The position numbers and the translations under genes were made by a program. A DNA stretch of 64,000 bases from Massilia sp. KIM (GTDB taxonomy: Bacteria > Pseudomonadota > Gammaproteobacteria > Burkholderiales > Burkholderiaceae_D). Shown here piece after piece: positions 1 to 8,135 of this stretch (within the stretch, counting starts at the first letter, position 1; every line of letters starts with the position of its first letter). The stretch lies in NCBI RefSeq assembly GCF_002007115.1, contig NZ_MVAD01000001.1:2480001-2544000 (forward strand). Direction: 5' to 3'. Below the pieces are notes generated by a model that worked only from the letters and a program-made list of their open reading frames with translations, was not told the origin of the DNA and did no database searches.

Positions 1-804
1 GTGGCCGTGGCCGTCGTTCATGCGCTTGAAGTGGTCGATGTCCAGCATCAGCAGGCTGAGCGGCTGCCCGAGCCGCCGCGCCTGCGCCTGCGCGCGCTCG
101 GCCTCGGCCAGGAAGCAGTGGCGGTTGGCCAGGCCGGTCAGGCTGTCGGTGGTGGCCAGCTCGCGCAGGCGCGCCTCGTCCTTCTGCTTGCACAGCAGCA
201 GGAAGCCGAAGCCGTTCACGACCAGCAGGAAGTAGGCGCCCAGGTAGACCGTGGTCTGGGACGGACTGGGGGTGTACACGTCGAGGCCGCTGCCGCTGGC
301 TACCCAGGCGCGCCAGAAGAAGGCGAAGGCGACCAGCAGGTTGGGCAGGCCGATGATGCAGCGCAGGAGCGAAAAGCGGGGCCCGGTGCCGATCATGATC
401 AGGCCGTTCAGGCCGGCGATCGTGGCCAGCACCAGCGACATCAGGAGGACGCGCTGGGCCGCGCTGGCGTCGAAGGCCACGGTGGCGAGCAGCAGCCCCT
501 CGCCCAGGATGAACAGACCGAGCAGGCCGCGCTGCCAGCGGTAGCCGAGGAAGGTGGTGTAGGCCAGCGCCTCGCCCACGGCGGCGGCGATCAGGAGCCC
601 GTTCGAGAGCAGCACGCCGGTCGCGGGCGGCAGCGAAGGCCGCAGCCAGAAGGCCAGGAAGCCCGCGCCCTCGATCAGCTTGGCCCAGGTCCAGATCTTC
701 ATCGAGCGGTCCGGCCGGCCGGTGCGCGAATAGCCCGCCATCAGGACGGCGTAGCTGATATTGCCGATGGCGAGCATCAGCATGAACGCGCGTATCTCGT
801 TCAT
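1..804 (-). CDS. Membrane-bound GGDEF diguanylate cyclase (C-terminus cut off by window edge)
   Basis: The gene reads leftward from an ATG at 804 and runs off the window, leaving 268 residues. The first ~200 residues contain about six hydrophobic segments and no recognisable sensor fold. They are followed by the opening of a GGDEF domain: TDSLTGLANRHCF, then LDIDHFKRMNDGHGH at the edge. In this family that Asp-x-Asp/Phe-Lys-x-x-Asn region binds metal and GTP for cyclic-di-GMP synthesis. The GGDEF signature itself lies outside the window, so catalytic competence cannot be judged. A c-di-GMP enzyme close to an exopolysaccharide locus is a common arrangement, but a functional link is inference. 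Confidence 0.9.
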   Translation of the reverse strand, partial: MNEIRAFMLMLAIGNISYAVLMAGYSRTGRPDRSMKIWTWAKLIEGAGFLAFWLRPSLPPATGVLLSNGLLIAAAVGEALAYTTFLGYRWQRGLLGLFILGEGLLLATVAFDASAAQRVLLMSLVLATIAGLNGLIMIGTGPRFSLLRCIIGLPNLLVAFAFFWRAWVASGSGLDVYTPSPSQTTVYLGAYFLLVVNGFGFLLLCKQKDEARLRELATTDSLTGLANRHCFLAEAERAQAQARRLGQPLSLLMLDIDHFKRMNDGHGH

Positions 805-968
805 GCCGCGCCTGGCTCGCCGCGCGCTGGCTGCTGTCTCATCGTTTCCCCTGATCTTCCATTCAAGCTTGGCAATGGATATTGTCTTTATGCAATTATC
901 TCATAGAAACATATCGCTATGCAGACCGGATGGCGGGCGACCGGGGATTCGGAATGACGAGGCGAAGC

Positions 969-1055
969 GGCCGCCGGACGGCGAGGCCGAACGGCGGGGC
1001 CGGACGGCGGCCGAACGGCGGGGCCGAACGGCGAGGCCGAACGGCAAGGCCGGAC
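969..1055. repeat. Short GC-rich tandem repeat (13-bp unit)
   Basis: Five 13-bp units of the form GGCGRGGCCGRAC and two 11-bp variants lie head to tail (units at 980, 993, 1006, 1017, 1030 and 1043, preceded by a variant at 969). Just to the left, about 947-960, is ATTCGGAATGACGA, which resembles the outer end of the palindromic elements near 36.9 and 47.7 kb with the inner part missing. The array sits downstream of the App1 gene, between it and the divergent start of the GGDEF gene's leader. Confidence 0.85.
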
Positions 1056-1062
1056 GACATGT

Positions 1063-2544
1063 TCAGCCGGCGCTCAGCAGCTTGTCGTCCTCGCGCTTGT
1101 CGAGGCGCACGTCGGCCAGGCGGTCGACGTGGATCAGGCCCTCGGCCGCCGCGTGCGAGGCGGCGAACACGCTGTCGGGGGCCAGCACGAGCTGGGCGCC
1201 GGTGGCGCTGACCTCGGCGATCAGGCGGTCCAGGGCTTCGATGCGCAAGGGGTCGGGATTCACGTTGCGGATATAGATCATGCGTACCGCCTGCGGATGG
1301 CGACGCACCACCTCGGCATAGATCTCGGGATCCTGTTCGCCGCTGTCGCCGATCAGGACGAAGCGCATGCCGGGGTGGAAGGACAGGATGCGCTCGATCT
1401 GCTCCAGCTTGTGGCTGCCGTGGCTGGTGGGCTTGAGGATGGTGCGCAGGTCGAGCTCGCGCAGCAGCAGCGGTCCGAGCGGAATGCCCTGCATGCGCAG
1501 GAAGTCGACGAGCGGCCCGAACAGGTGCCAGGGACTGCTCGAGACGTAGAACAGCGGGTTGTTTTCCTTGCCGGACACGCCGGCGGACAGGGCGCGGTAG
1601 AAGGCGGCCACGCCCTTGAAGGGCTTGCGGGTGTGGGCGTTGCTGCGCACCAGCATCAGGGCCATGTTCAATTTGTTGGTGACATTGGTCCAGAGCACGG
1701 TGTCGTCGATGTCGCTGATGATCCCGAACTTCGCCGTGGATGCCGGCACCATGGCCTCGGCCTCGGCCCTGGGCGGCTGGCCGTCCGGGCCGCGGCTGTC
1801 CGGCAGCTCCAGCTCGACCCGCTGCCAGCCGTCCGCCAGCGGCGCGGCGGCGCTGATCTCGAAGCTGAAGTAGCCGCCGCGGTCGGTGAAGCTTTCCAGC
1901 TCCTGGCCCTGGAAGCGCGCCAGCACGCGCGCGCCCTCCACCTCGTCCGACTCCAGGCGGCGGTACAGGGCGATCAGGTTGTGCCAGCCGCTGTCGGTCG
2001 GGGTCTGGTCGCGGAAAGCCTGCTCGTCCAGCACCCGGCCCTTGATCCACAGCTTGCCGGCATTGCCGAAGCCGAGGTAAGGCAGCAGCATCGGCTGGCC
2101 GCCGCCGGCCAGGCCGCGCAGGCGGCGCAGCGCCTGGCCGGCGAACAGGCCGGCGCCGCGCGCCAGGCGACGGTGCAGGTCGCGCGCCCGCGGCGGCGGC
2201 AGCGACTCGGACACTTCTGGCGCGGCCGGCAGGCCGCTTGCCACCGGTCCCGATACCGGTCCCGGCCCGGGCAGCGCCGGACCGTGTTCGACCCAGGCGC
2301 GGCTGTCGATGCCGCGCGCCAGGTGCAGGGCCAGCTCGGCCTCGCGCGCGCGGCCGGGCTCGACCGGCTGGCCGAGGATGTGCAGGACGGCGCCGGCTGC
2401 GCGCAGGCGGGCCAGCTCGGCTTCGGTGGCGATGCCGGGATTGAGGATCAGCAGCGCACCGGCATGCTCGACCCGTTCGACCAGGTCGTCGAAGCCGGCG
2501 CGTGTCAGGATCAGGAAGGGCAAGGCGCCCGCGGACTCGCTCAC
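1063..2544 (-). CDS. App1 family protein (DUF2183 phosphatase domain)
   Basis: About 493 residues. The C-terminal half carries the App1/DUF2183 phosphatase region, with the HAD-like motif SDIDDTV near residue 280, a following SSSPWHLF block and IGDSGEQDPEIY. These are family hallmarks; yeast App1 is a phosphatidate phosphatase, and the bacterial substrate is unknown. The N-terminal ~100 residues are unrelated to anything I recognise. I place the start at the GTG at 2544 because AAAGGAAA sits six bases upstream. A longer form from an ATG at 2604 is possible but has no comparable ribosome binding site. No signal peptide is visible. Confidence 0.8.
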   Translation of the reverse strand: MSESAGALPFLILTRAGFDDLVERVEHAGALLILNPGIATEAELARLRAAGAVLHILGQPVEPGRAREAELALHLARGIDSRAWVEHGPALPGPGPVSGPVASGLPAAPEVSESLPPPRARDLHRRLARGAGLFAGQALRRLRGLAGGGQPMLLPYLGFGNAGKLWIKGRVLDEQAFRDQTPTDSGWHNLIALYRRLESDEVEGARVLARFQGQELESFTDRGGYFSFEISAAAPLADGWQRVELELPDSRGPDGQPPRAEAEAMVPASTAKFGIISDIDDTVLWTNVTNKLNMALMLVRSNAHTRKPFKGVAAFYRALSAGVSGKENNPLFYVSSSPWHLFGPLVDFLRMQGIPLGPLLLRELDLRTILKPTSHGSHKLEQIERILSFHPGMRFVLIGDSGEQDPEIYAEVVRRHPQAVRMIYIRNVNPDPLRIEALDRLIAEVSATGAQLVLAPDSVFAASHAAAEGLIHVDRLADVRLDKREDDKLLSAG

Positions 2545-2637
2545 GGTGGGTTTCCTTTGCAAACCTTGGACGCAATCAGTATCCACCAGGCACCGACCGT
2601 CCACCGTGCGCCAGGTCGCATTCCGGGGGCGCCGCGC

Positions 2638-3498
2638 TCAGGCCGCCGCCCTGCTCTCCTTCCACGCGGCCAAGCGCCGCAACAGTCCGGCGCTGGCCTG
2701 GCTGTCGAGCTTGCGGCAGAAATGGGCCCCGGAAGCCTGGATGCGCGCCAGGTCGCTTTCGTCCAGCAGCTTGGGATTGCGGGCGCCGCCCTCCGGCCAC
2801 TGGATGTAGCGGAAGTTCTGCGCCAGGACGCGCCCGGCGTAGCGCGAATTCATGACCAGGGTCTGGAAGAACAGCTCGTCCGGGCACTGGGCGCTGCGGC
2901 ACAGGCGCGCCAGTCCCGGATGGGCTTCGTGCAGGCGCAGGATCTCCTGCACGCACTCGCGCGACAGCGCCCACCAGCAGGAGCCGCCGTGCGGCGTGAG
3001 CCCGGCCGGAAAGCTTCGCCGGCGCTTGAGGAGCTTCATGCCGCGATTGAGCAGGCCGCAGGCCAGGCGCTCGAGCCGGCCGCCGCCCTCGCGGTGGAAA
3101 TACTGGTAGCGGTGGGCCACGTTCCAGCCGTCCGGCCCGATCGGCGCGGTCTCGATCAGCTCGCGTCCGCGCAGGGCTTCCAGCTCGCGCTTGAGCAAGG
3201 CGTTGGGCAGCAGCGGATAGTCCTGGGCCGAGAGGAAGACCAGCTTGTCGAACTCCGGCACCTCGGCCAGGATCTGGCGCGCCGAGACCAGGATCGCCTC
3301 GACCTGGGAGAAGCGGCCCCAGCGCACGTCGATGCGCTCGCGCACCAGGCGCGCCGCCGGATGCAGGGCGCCGGGGTCGATCGCGCTCTTGCGGTCGAGG
3401 TGGACGTAGACCAGGAAGTCCGGGTCGTCCAAGGCCGCGACCAGGGCCTCGAGCTGGGCGGCGTCCTTGTGGGCGCCGATCAGGAATACCTGTTTCAT
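2638..3498 (-). CDS. Core-2/I-branching type glycosyltransferase (GT14-like)
   Basis: 286 residues from an ATG at 3498 preceded by GGAG with four bases of spacing. The start MKQVFLIGAHKD, the HLDRKS segment, FLSAQDYPL and the GGSCWWALSRE block followed by PDELFFQTL match beta-1,6-N-acetylglucosaminyltransferase (branch) family proteins. The PDE segment resembles the conserved acidic catalytic region of GT14 enzymes. It lies just downstream of the secreted lyase gene and reads the same way, but a terminator-like hairpin separates them, so it may be transcribed independently. A role in decorating the locus polysaccharide is inference; the sugar donor is unknown. Confidence 0.8.
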   Translation of the reverse strand: MKQVFLIGAHKDAAQLEALVAALDDPDFLVYVHLDRKSAIDPGALHPAARLVRERIDVRWGRFSQVEAILVSARQILAEVPEFDKLVFLSAQDYPLLPNALLKRELEALRGRELIETAPIGPDGWNVAHRYQYFHREGGGRLERLACGLLNRGMKLLKRRRSFPAGLTPHGGSCWWALSRECVQEILRLHEAHPGLARLCRSAQCPDELFFQTLVMNSRYAGRVLAQNFRYIQWPEGGARNPKLLDESDLARIQASGAHFCRKLDSQASAGLLRRLAAWKESRAAA

Positions 3499-3507
3499 GG
3501 GGCTCCA

Positions 3508-3548
3508 AAACGAAAAGCCCCCGGCAGCGCGAAGCCGCAGGGGGACTT
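3508..3548 (-). terminator. Rho-independent terminator after the lyase gene
   Basis: On the minus strand AAGTCCCCCTGCGGC pairs with GCTGCCGGGGGCTT around a short loop and is followed by TTTTCGTTTT. It lies about 65 bases past the stop of the heparinase-like gene and before the GT14-like gene. Confidence 0.75.
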
Positions 3549-3612
3549 GGGGTGCGTTGCGCGCCGAGTCTAGCATGGCGCGCCGCCGGACTGCGCCCGG
3601 TTGAGCAGGACC

Positions 3613-5847
3613 TTAGTTGATCGTCACTGCCTGGCCGGCCACGGTCACGGTGCGGGTCGAGCCGCTGGTGGTGATGTTGACGGTCGGGCGCTTGCAGCCC
3701 ACGTCCAGCAGCACCAGGAACTCGGCGGTCGACTTGCCGTCGTTCTTCAGGTAGAAGGCGCCGTGGTCCTCGACCACGTTGGTCTTGGCGCCCGGACCGA
3801 TCCACTTGGCGAAGCTGGCATTGGTGTTCAGCGAACGCAGGCAGACCGACTGGGCACCGGCGACGACCTTGACGTTGAGCGAGTTCTCCACCGTCATGAT
3901 GACCGGGGTGTGGATGTTCCACTCATAGGTGCGGGCCACGGTGCTGGCCAGGCGGTCGCGCACCAGGATGGCGTTGCCGGCGTTGCGCAGGTGCCAGATC
4001 TGGCGCTTGGCCATGGTCAGCTGACCGCCGTAGGCCGGGGTGGCGTCGCCTTCCGCGTAGTCGTAGCTCGGCTGGGCCGAGAAACCGGTGATGCGGCCGT
4101 TACGCTGCAGCTGCTCGCGGTAGCCGGTCACCATCTGGCCCTTGCCGCCGTCGAAGGTGATGCCGTTCTGCGAACGGGTCTGGTGGTACCAGTCGGTCCA
4201 GTAGGGCGAGCCGTACCAGTCGTACCAGCCGGCCTTCACCAGCAGGGGCTGGTTCGCGACCGACAGCAGGATGCCGTTCTGGTCGCCGTGGCTGTGGTTG
4301 AAGGAGCCGTAGGGGCTGGACTTGAAGTACAGCGAGGAACGCTGGTCCGACGCCAGGTTGCTGTGCATGGCCACCCAGCCGATGCTCGGGTAGTAGGCCG
4401 AGTCCGAAGGCGCCGCGTAGACGGTGGTGTTCTTCACCGGCAGCGGATACTCGGCCTGCAGCAGCGAGAGCCCGTCTTCCATGCCCGAGGTGTTCTTCAC
4501 GTACCAGGCGGCGCGCGGCGACCACATGCGGGAAGCGAAGGCGCGGAACACGCGGGAGTCCGGCTTGGTCTCGGAGGCGTCGCCGAAGGCGTGGACGCGC
4601 GAACCCGGCGGGGTGAATTCCATCGCGAAGTCCAGGAAACCGAGGGTCCAGGGCTTGCCGAAGAAGTTCACGCCCGAGGCATGGGTGAGCGGGTCCCACA
4701 GCGCCAGCAGGTAGCCTGCGTTGTACTCGGCGTAGGCGGTGCCGTTGGCGTAGCCGCCTTCCGGGCCGCTCCAGGGCGAGGGGCTGTTGGCGTAGGCGCG
4801 GAAGGAGAAGTCGAACCACTTCTGGGCTTCCGGGATGTCGCCCAGCGACAGGGTCGAGATCAGCACCATGAAGATCAGGCTGGTGTTGCCGTGCGAATCG
4901 AAGGGGTACTGGTCGAGGCGGCCGTTGTCGCCCGCCAGGTTGTTGAACATCTCGGTGGCGCGGGCCTTGACCGCGGCCAGCCAGCGCGCCTTGCGGGTCG
5001 CGTCCAGTTTCGGGCCCAGCACGTCGACGGCCTTGATCAGGCTCCAGGCGATCTGGCGGGTGGCCTGGTCCTGGTTGGCGTAGCTGGTCGGGCCGTTGGG
5101 GTCGAGCGAAGCGAGCTGGTCGCCGCGCTTGAGCGCTTCGGTCAGGTAGACCTGGTCGCCCTTGAGATAGACCATCAGCGAAGCGGCTTCGAGCTGGCGG
5201 CTGGCTTCGTTGATGCGTTGGCGCACGTCGGTCTGCTGCGAAGCCATGGCGGCGGTCAGCGGGGTCGAGATGGTGATGCTCCAGCGCGAGTCGGACAGGG
5301 CCGGCACGGCGGTGGACTGGGCCACCACTTCGTTGCCGAGGCGGCTCACGTAGTGTTCGAGTTCGACCTTGCGGGCGTATTTCCAGGTCGCGACCGGGGT
5401 CACCGATGCCGGCAGCGAGCGCGGACGGGCCTTGGACATGATGCGCGAGCGCAGGGTGGCGTTGTCCGGCACTTCGAAGATGTTGGACTTGCTGGTCACC
5501 GAGAAAGTGCGCGGGCTCGACCATTCTCCCGAAGTGGTCGGGCGCACGCGCCAGGTGTAGTTACCGAGGGCCATGGCCTTGGTCGGCAGATACCAGTTGC
5601 GGTCGGTGACGATCTTGGTCGGCGTGCCGCCGACCGGGGTGATCTCGAGTTCGTAGTTGGCCGGACCGGTCGCATGACGCGCCCAGGTGAAACCCGGCGG
5701 GTTCTGGGCCGCCACCGTGTTCATTGCCGGGCTCGGCTTAACGATCAGGGGATCGGTGGACTCGACCCAGTCCGCGCGCGCATCGATGCTCGCGACCAGC
5801 GAGGCAAACAGGGCAGCACAAACGAGACTCTTCCGGTGAAATTTCAT
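3613..5847 (-). CDS. Secreted heparinase II/III-like polysaccharide lyase (DUF4962 type)
   Basis: 744 residues. Residues 1-25 form a Sec signal peptide (KSLVCAALFASLVAS then an ARA site). An Ig-like/DUF4962 segment follows, then an alpha-helical toroid region with DSHGN and YANGTAYAEYNAG, and a C-terminal heparinase II/III-like beta region with FNHSHGDQNGILL and NGITFDGGKGQM. The His-rich segment resembles the catalytic region of the family. The protein should be periplasmic or exported and cleave uronic-acid-containing or related polysaccharide by elimination. As the last gene of the locus it may trim or release the polymer made by the upstream genes. That substrate assignment is inference. 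Confidence 0.8.
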   Translation of the reverse strand: MKFHRKSLVCAALFASLVASIDARADWVESTDPLIVKPSPAMNTVAAQNPPGFTWARHATGPANYELEITPVGGTPTKIVTDRNWYLPTKAMALGNYTWRVRPTTSGEWSSPRTFSVTSKSNIFEVPDNATLRSRIMSKARPRSLPASVTPVATWKYARKVELEHYVSRLGNEVVAQSTAVPALSDSRWSITISTPLTAAMASQQTDVRQRINEASRQLEAASLMVYLKGDQVYLTEALKRGDQLASLDPNGPTSYANQDQATRQIAWSLIKAVDVLGPKLDATRKARWLAAVKARATEMFNNLAGDNGRLDQYPFDSHGNTSLIFMVLISTLSLGDIPEAQKWFDFSFRAYANSPSPWSGPEGGYANGTAYAEYNAGYLLALWDPLTHASGVNFFGKPWTLGFLDFAMEFTPPGSRVHAFGDASETKPDSRVFRAFASRMWSPRAAWYVKNTSGMEDGLSLLQAEYPLPVKNTTVYAAPSDSAYYPSIGWVAMHSNLASDQRSSLYFKSSPYGSFNHSHGDQNGILLSVANQPLLVKAGWYDWYGSPYWTDWYHQTRSQNGITFDGGKGQMVTGYREQLQRNGRITGFSAQPSYDYAEGDATPAYGGQLTMAKRQIWHLRNAGNAILVRDRLASTVARTYEWNIHTPVIMTVENSLNVKVVAGAQSVCLRSLNTNASFAKWIGPGAKTNVVEDHGAFYLKNDGKSTAEFLVLLDVGCKRPTVNITTSGSTRTVTVAGQAVTIN

Positions 5848-6147
5848 GTTGAAGCTCCGAGAAAAAAACCTGATTTCCGATGAGCACCGCGAACGGGCAC
5901 TCGATACCTGCTGTGCGGGAGTTTCTTTGCGACGCCCTTACTCAACGAAAAGAATGTTACCCCAAACTTTATTGAGCACAGGAAAAATCCCCGAAGAAAT
6001 CACGTTTTTTTTGCTTGCCTCACAGAAATACGACAGGCAAAAAATCAATTTTGCCGAATAATATTTTCACCTTTCTAACGGTTGTGGTGCCCTGGATAAC
6101 GGTCTTGGCCTGCATGAAAAGACAAAAACGCAAACCTGTCAGATTTG
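5848..6147. other. AT-richer intergenic region upstream of the lyase gene
   Basis: 300 bases without a credible gene, clearly poorer in G+C than the flanking genes. It should hold the promoter and leader of the lyase gene (minus strand), but I see no convincing -35/-10 pair. TTGCCT at 6015 and AGGCAA at 6035 form a 6-bp inverted repeat set in A/T tracts. The tail following the stem is A-rich on both strands, so it is not a standard terminator. Confidence 0.5.
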
Positions 6148-6933
6148 CTACGCCGGTTTCAGCTCCCTCGCTTCGGCTTCCAGCACCCGCATGCGCTTCA
6201 TGTAACGCAGGCAGTAAATACCGAAGGCCAGCGGCGCCTTGGCCATGTGCCGCTTGCGCACCGCGAATTCCTCGCGCCGCGCCTTGATCTTGTTGGCCGA
6301 GGACACGCTGCCCGCGTGGTCGCGGAACACGGTCAGCGGCTGGTCGACCATGATCGGCCGCGCCACCGCACCCAGGCGCAGCCAGAGGTCGATGTCCATC
6401 GCGTACTTGAGCTGCTCGTCGAACATGCCATGGCGCTCGAAGGCGGCCTTGCGGATGAACACGGCCGGATGCGGGATCGAGGCTCGCCCGGCCACGAAGG
6501 AGCGGTAGGAATACGGCGGCATCGCATAGGGGGGCACCAGCTTGCCGTCCTTCAGCACCTGGATATTGCCGTACAACCAATCCGCGGGCTGGCCTGCCGT
6601 GCGCGCGCCTTCGAAGGCGCGCGCCACCGTGGCCAGCACGTCGGGGCCGGCGTAATAGTCGTCCGAGTGCAGGTGGGCGATGAATTCGCCGCGCGCCGCT
6701 TCGATGCCCTGGTTCATGGCGCGGCTGATGCCGCCGCCGACGTCGCGCAGCACCCGCTTGTTGCCGGGATAGGCGGCGATCATGTCCAGGGTGGCGTCGG
6801 TCGAGCCGCCGTCCACGAAGATGTGTTCGAAGTCCTGGCAGGTCTGGGACTGGACCGAGGCCAGGGTGTCAGCCAGCGTGGCGGCGCTGTTCCAGGTGCA
6901 GGTAACGATCGAAAAGGTTGGTGTGTTCGGCAT
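6148..6933 (-). CDS. Glycosyltransferase family 2
   Basis: 261 residues. The N-terminus has the GT-A fold order FSIVTCTWN, a SVQSQTCQDFEHIFVDGGSTD block and HLHSDDYY, which supplies the DxD-like metal/nucleotide-sugar site. A downstream HPAVFIRKAAF and MDIDLWLRLG are typical of WcaA-like GT2 enzymes. I chose the ATG at 6933 because the FSIVTCTWN strand is needed for the fold. This makes its first 22 codons overlap the 3' end of the upstream GT4 gene by 65 bases in another frame. It probably adds one sugar to the lipid-linked repeat unit on the cytoplasmic side; donor and acceptor are unknown. Confidence 0.88.
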   Translation of the reverse strand: MPNTPTFSIVTCTWNSAATLADTLASVQSQTCQDFEHIFVDGGSTDATLDMIAAYPGNKRVLRDVGGGISRAMNQGIEAARGEFIAHLHSDDYYAGPDVLATVARAFEGARTAGQPADWLYGNIQVLKDGKLVPPYAMPPYSYRSFVAGRASIPHPAVFIRKAAFERHGMFDEQLKYAMDIDLWLRLGAVARPIMVDQPLTVFRDHAGSVSSANKIKARREEFAVRKRHMAKAPLAFGIYCLRYMKRMRVLEAEARELKPA

Positions 6934-8134
6934 ACAGCTCCAGTAAGCGCGGTAGCAGGCGCCCGGCATCGGCGCCGAACTGCGGCGCCGGCGCCACGCG
7001 CCGGGGTGGTTCGGCAAGCCGGGCGGCCACCAGGCCGACCAGCTCGTCCATGGATTCGGCCAGCGCCAGCTGGCCCTCGTAGAGCTGGTAGCGGGCCAGC
7101 TCCGGGGTGCCGCCGCGCGCCATCGCGACGCACTGGCGTCCCAGGGCCAGGGCTTCCAGCACCGTGGTGCTGCAGGCTTCCTCGCACAGCGAGGGCACCA
7201 CGCACAGGTGGGCGCGCGCCGACAGGGCCAGGGTGCTGGGATAGTCCTGCCAGCCGAGGAAGCGCACCCCTGCCCCGCCATGGCGGGCTTCGAGTTCGGC
7301 GCGCTGCGGGCCGTCGCCGGCGATCAGGAGGCGCGCATGCGGCGGCAGGCGGCCGCTGGCGGCGTCGAGGAATTCGGCGAAGCCCTTGCCCTTGTCGACC
7401 CGGCCCACCAGCACCACCTCGCCCATCACCGGGTCGGGGGCGGCCTCGGCCGCGGCGCGCAGGCGCGGGTAGTCGACGAAGTTGTGGATCACGCGGCAGC
7501 GCGAGAGGTCGGCGTCGGGCACGGCGCGCAGGAACTGGCGGCGCAGGAAGTCCGACACGAACACCGTCTTGTGGCGGGCGAAGGCGCGCGCGGTCTGCTC
7601 GCGGTAGCCGTTGACGGCGATCGCGGTCACGCGCTTGCGCATCGGGCCGGCGGACCGGGTGATGCAGGCCGAGCAGTCGCCCGGCACCAGGTTGTCGCAC
7701 ACGGCGCCGTCGCGGAAACGCAGGTGGGTCAGGCATTCGCTGCCCTGGTCGTGGCGGGTCTGGACGTAGTTGATGCCCTCCTCCACGTGCAGGCCCACCA
7801 TCGGCAGGTGGCCGTGGTAGTGGACCACGTCGAAGCCGGGCGCGTGCTCGTTGATGGCGGCGCCGATCTTGCGGGCGAAATAAGGGCGCTTGAGCGGGTT
7901 GAACACGCCCATCTGCAATTCCTTCCAGCCGGGGCGCGCCTGGTCGAAGCCAGGGCGGAACACGCCCTTGAAACCGATCTGCTCGGCGCAGCCCACGGTG
8001 CCGCGATCGTTGCGGCCGAGGATCTCGACGTCGTGCCCTTCGGCCAGCAGGCGGTTCGCAAGCGTGACCACGTGCTTGCCCAGGCCGCCAATCTGTTCTC
8101 CAGGTAAATCCTCCGACACCATCAAGATCCGCAT
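6869..8134 (-). CDS. Glycosyltransferase family 4
   Basis: 421 residues, start ATG at 8134 preceded by GGAGGATGAG. The N-terminal GT-B domain has MVSEDLPGEQIGGLGKHV, and the C-terminal donor domain has VVLVGRVDKGKGF, LLIAGDGPQ and PSLCEEACSTTVLEALALG, including the EX7E-type motif of GT4 retaining transferases. A Cys-rich stretch (CDNLVPGDCSAC) in the middle resembles the cysteine insert of some capsule GT4 enzymes. It starts one base after the flippase stop, so translation is probably coupled. The sugar transferred cannot be read from sequence. Confidence 0.9.
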   Translation of the reverse strand: MRILMVSEDLPGEQIGGLGKHVVTLANRLLAEGHDVEILGRNDRGTVGCAEQIGFKGVFRPGFDQARPGWKELQMGVFNPLKRPYFARKIGAAINEHAPGFDVVHYHGHLPMVGLHVEEGINYVQTRHDQGSECLTHLRFRDGAVCDNLVPGDCSACITRSAGPMRKRVTAIAVNGYREQTARAFARHKTVFVSDFLRRQFLRAVPDADLSRCRVIHNFVDYPRLRAAAEAAPDPVMGEVVLVGRVDKGKGFAEFLDAASGRLPPHARLLIAGDGPQRAELEARHGGAGVRFLGWQDYPSTLALSARAHLCVVPSLCEEACSTTVLEALALGRQCVAMARGGTPELARYQLYEGQLALAESMDELVGLVAARLAEPPRRVAPAPQFGADAGRLLPRLLELYAEHTNLFDRYLHLEQRRHAG

Positions 8135-8135
8135 C

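Noticed and set aside
1129..3573. An 814-codon plus-strand open frame at the left end
   Set aside because: It runs through two unrelated minus-strand genes and the terminator between them, and its sequence is low-complexity antisense translation.
6003..6045. Inverted repeat after the GT2 gene as a terminator
   Set aside because: The 6-bp stem is followed by A rather than T on both strands, so it lacks the U-tail of an intrinsic terminator.
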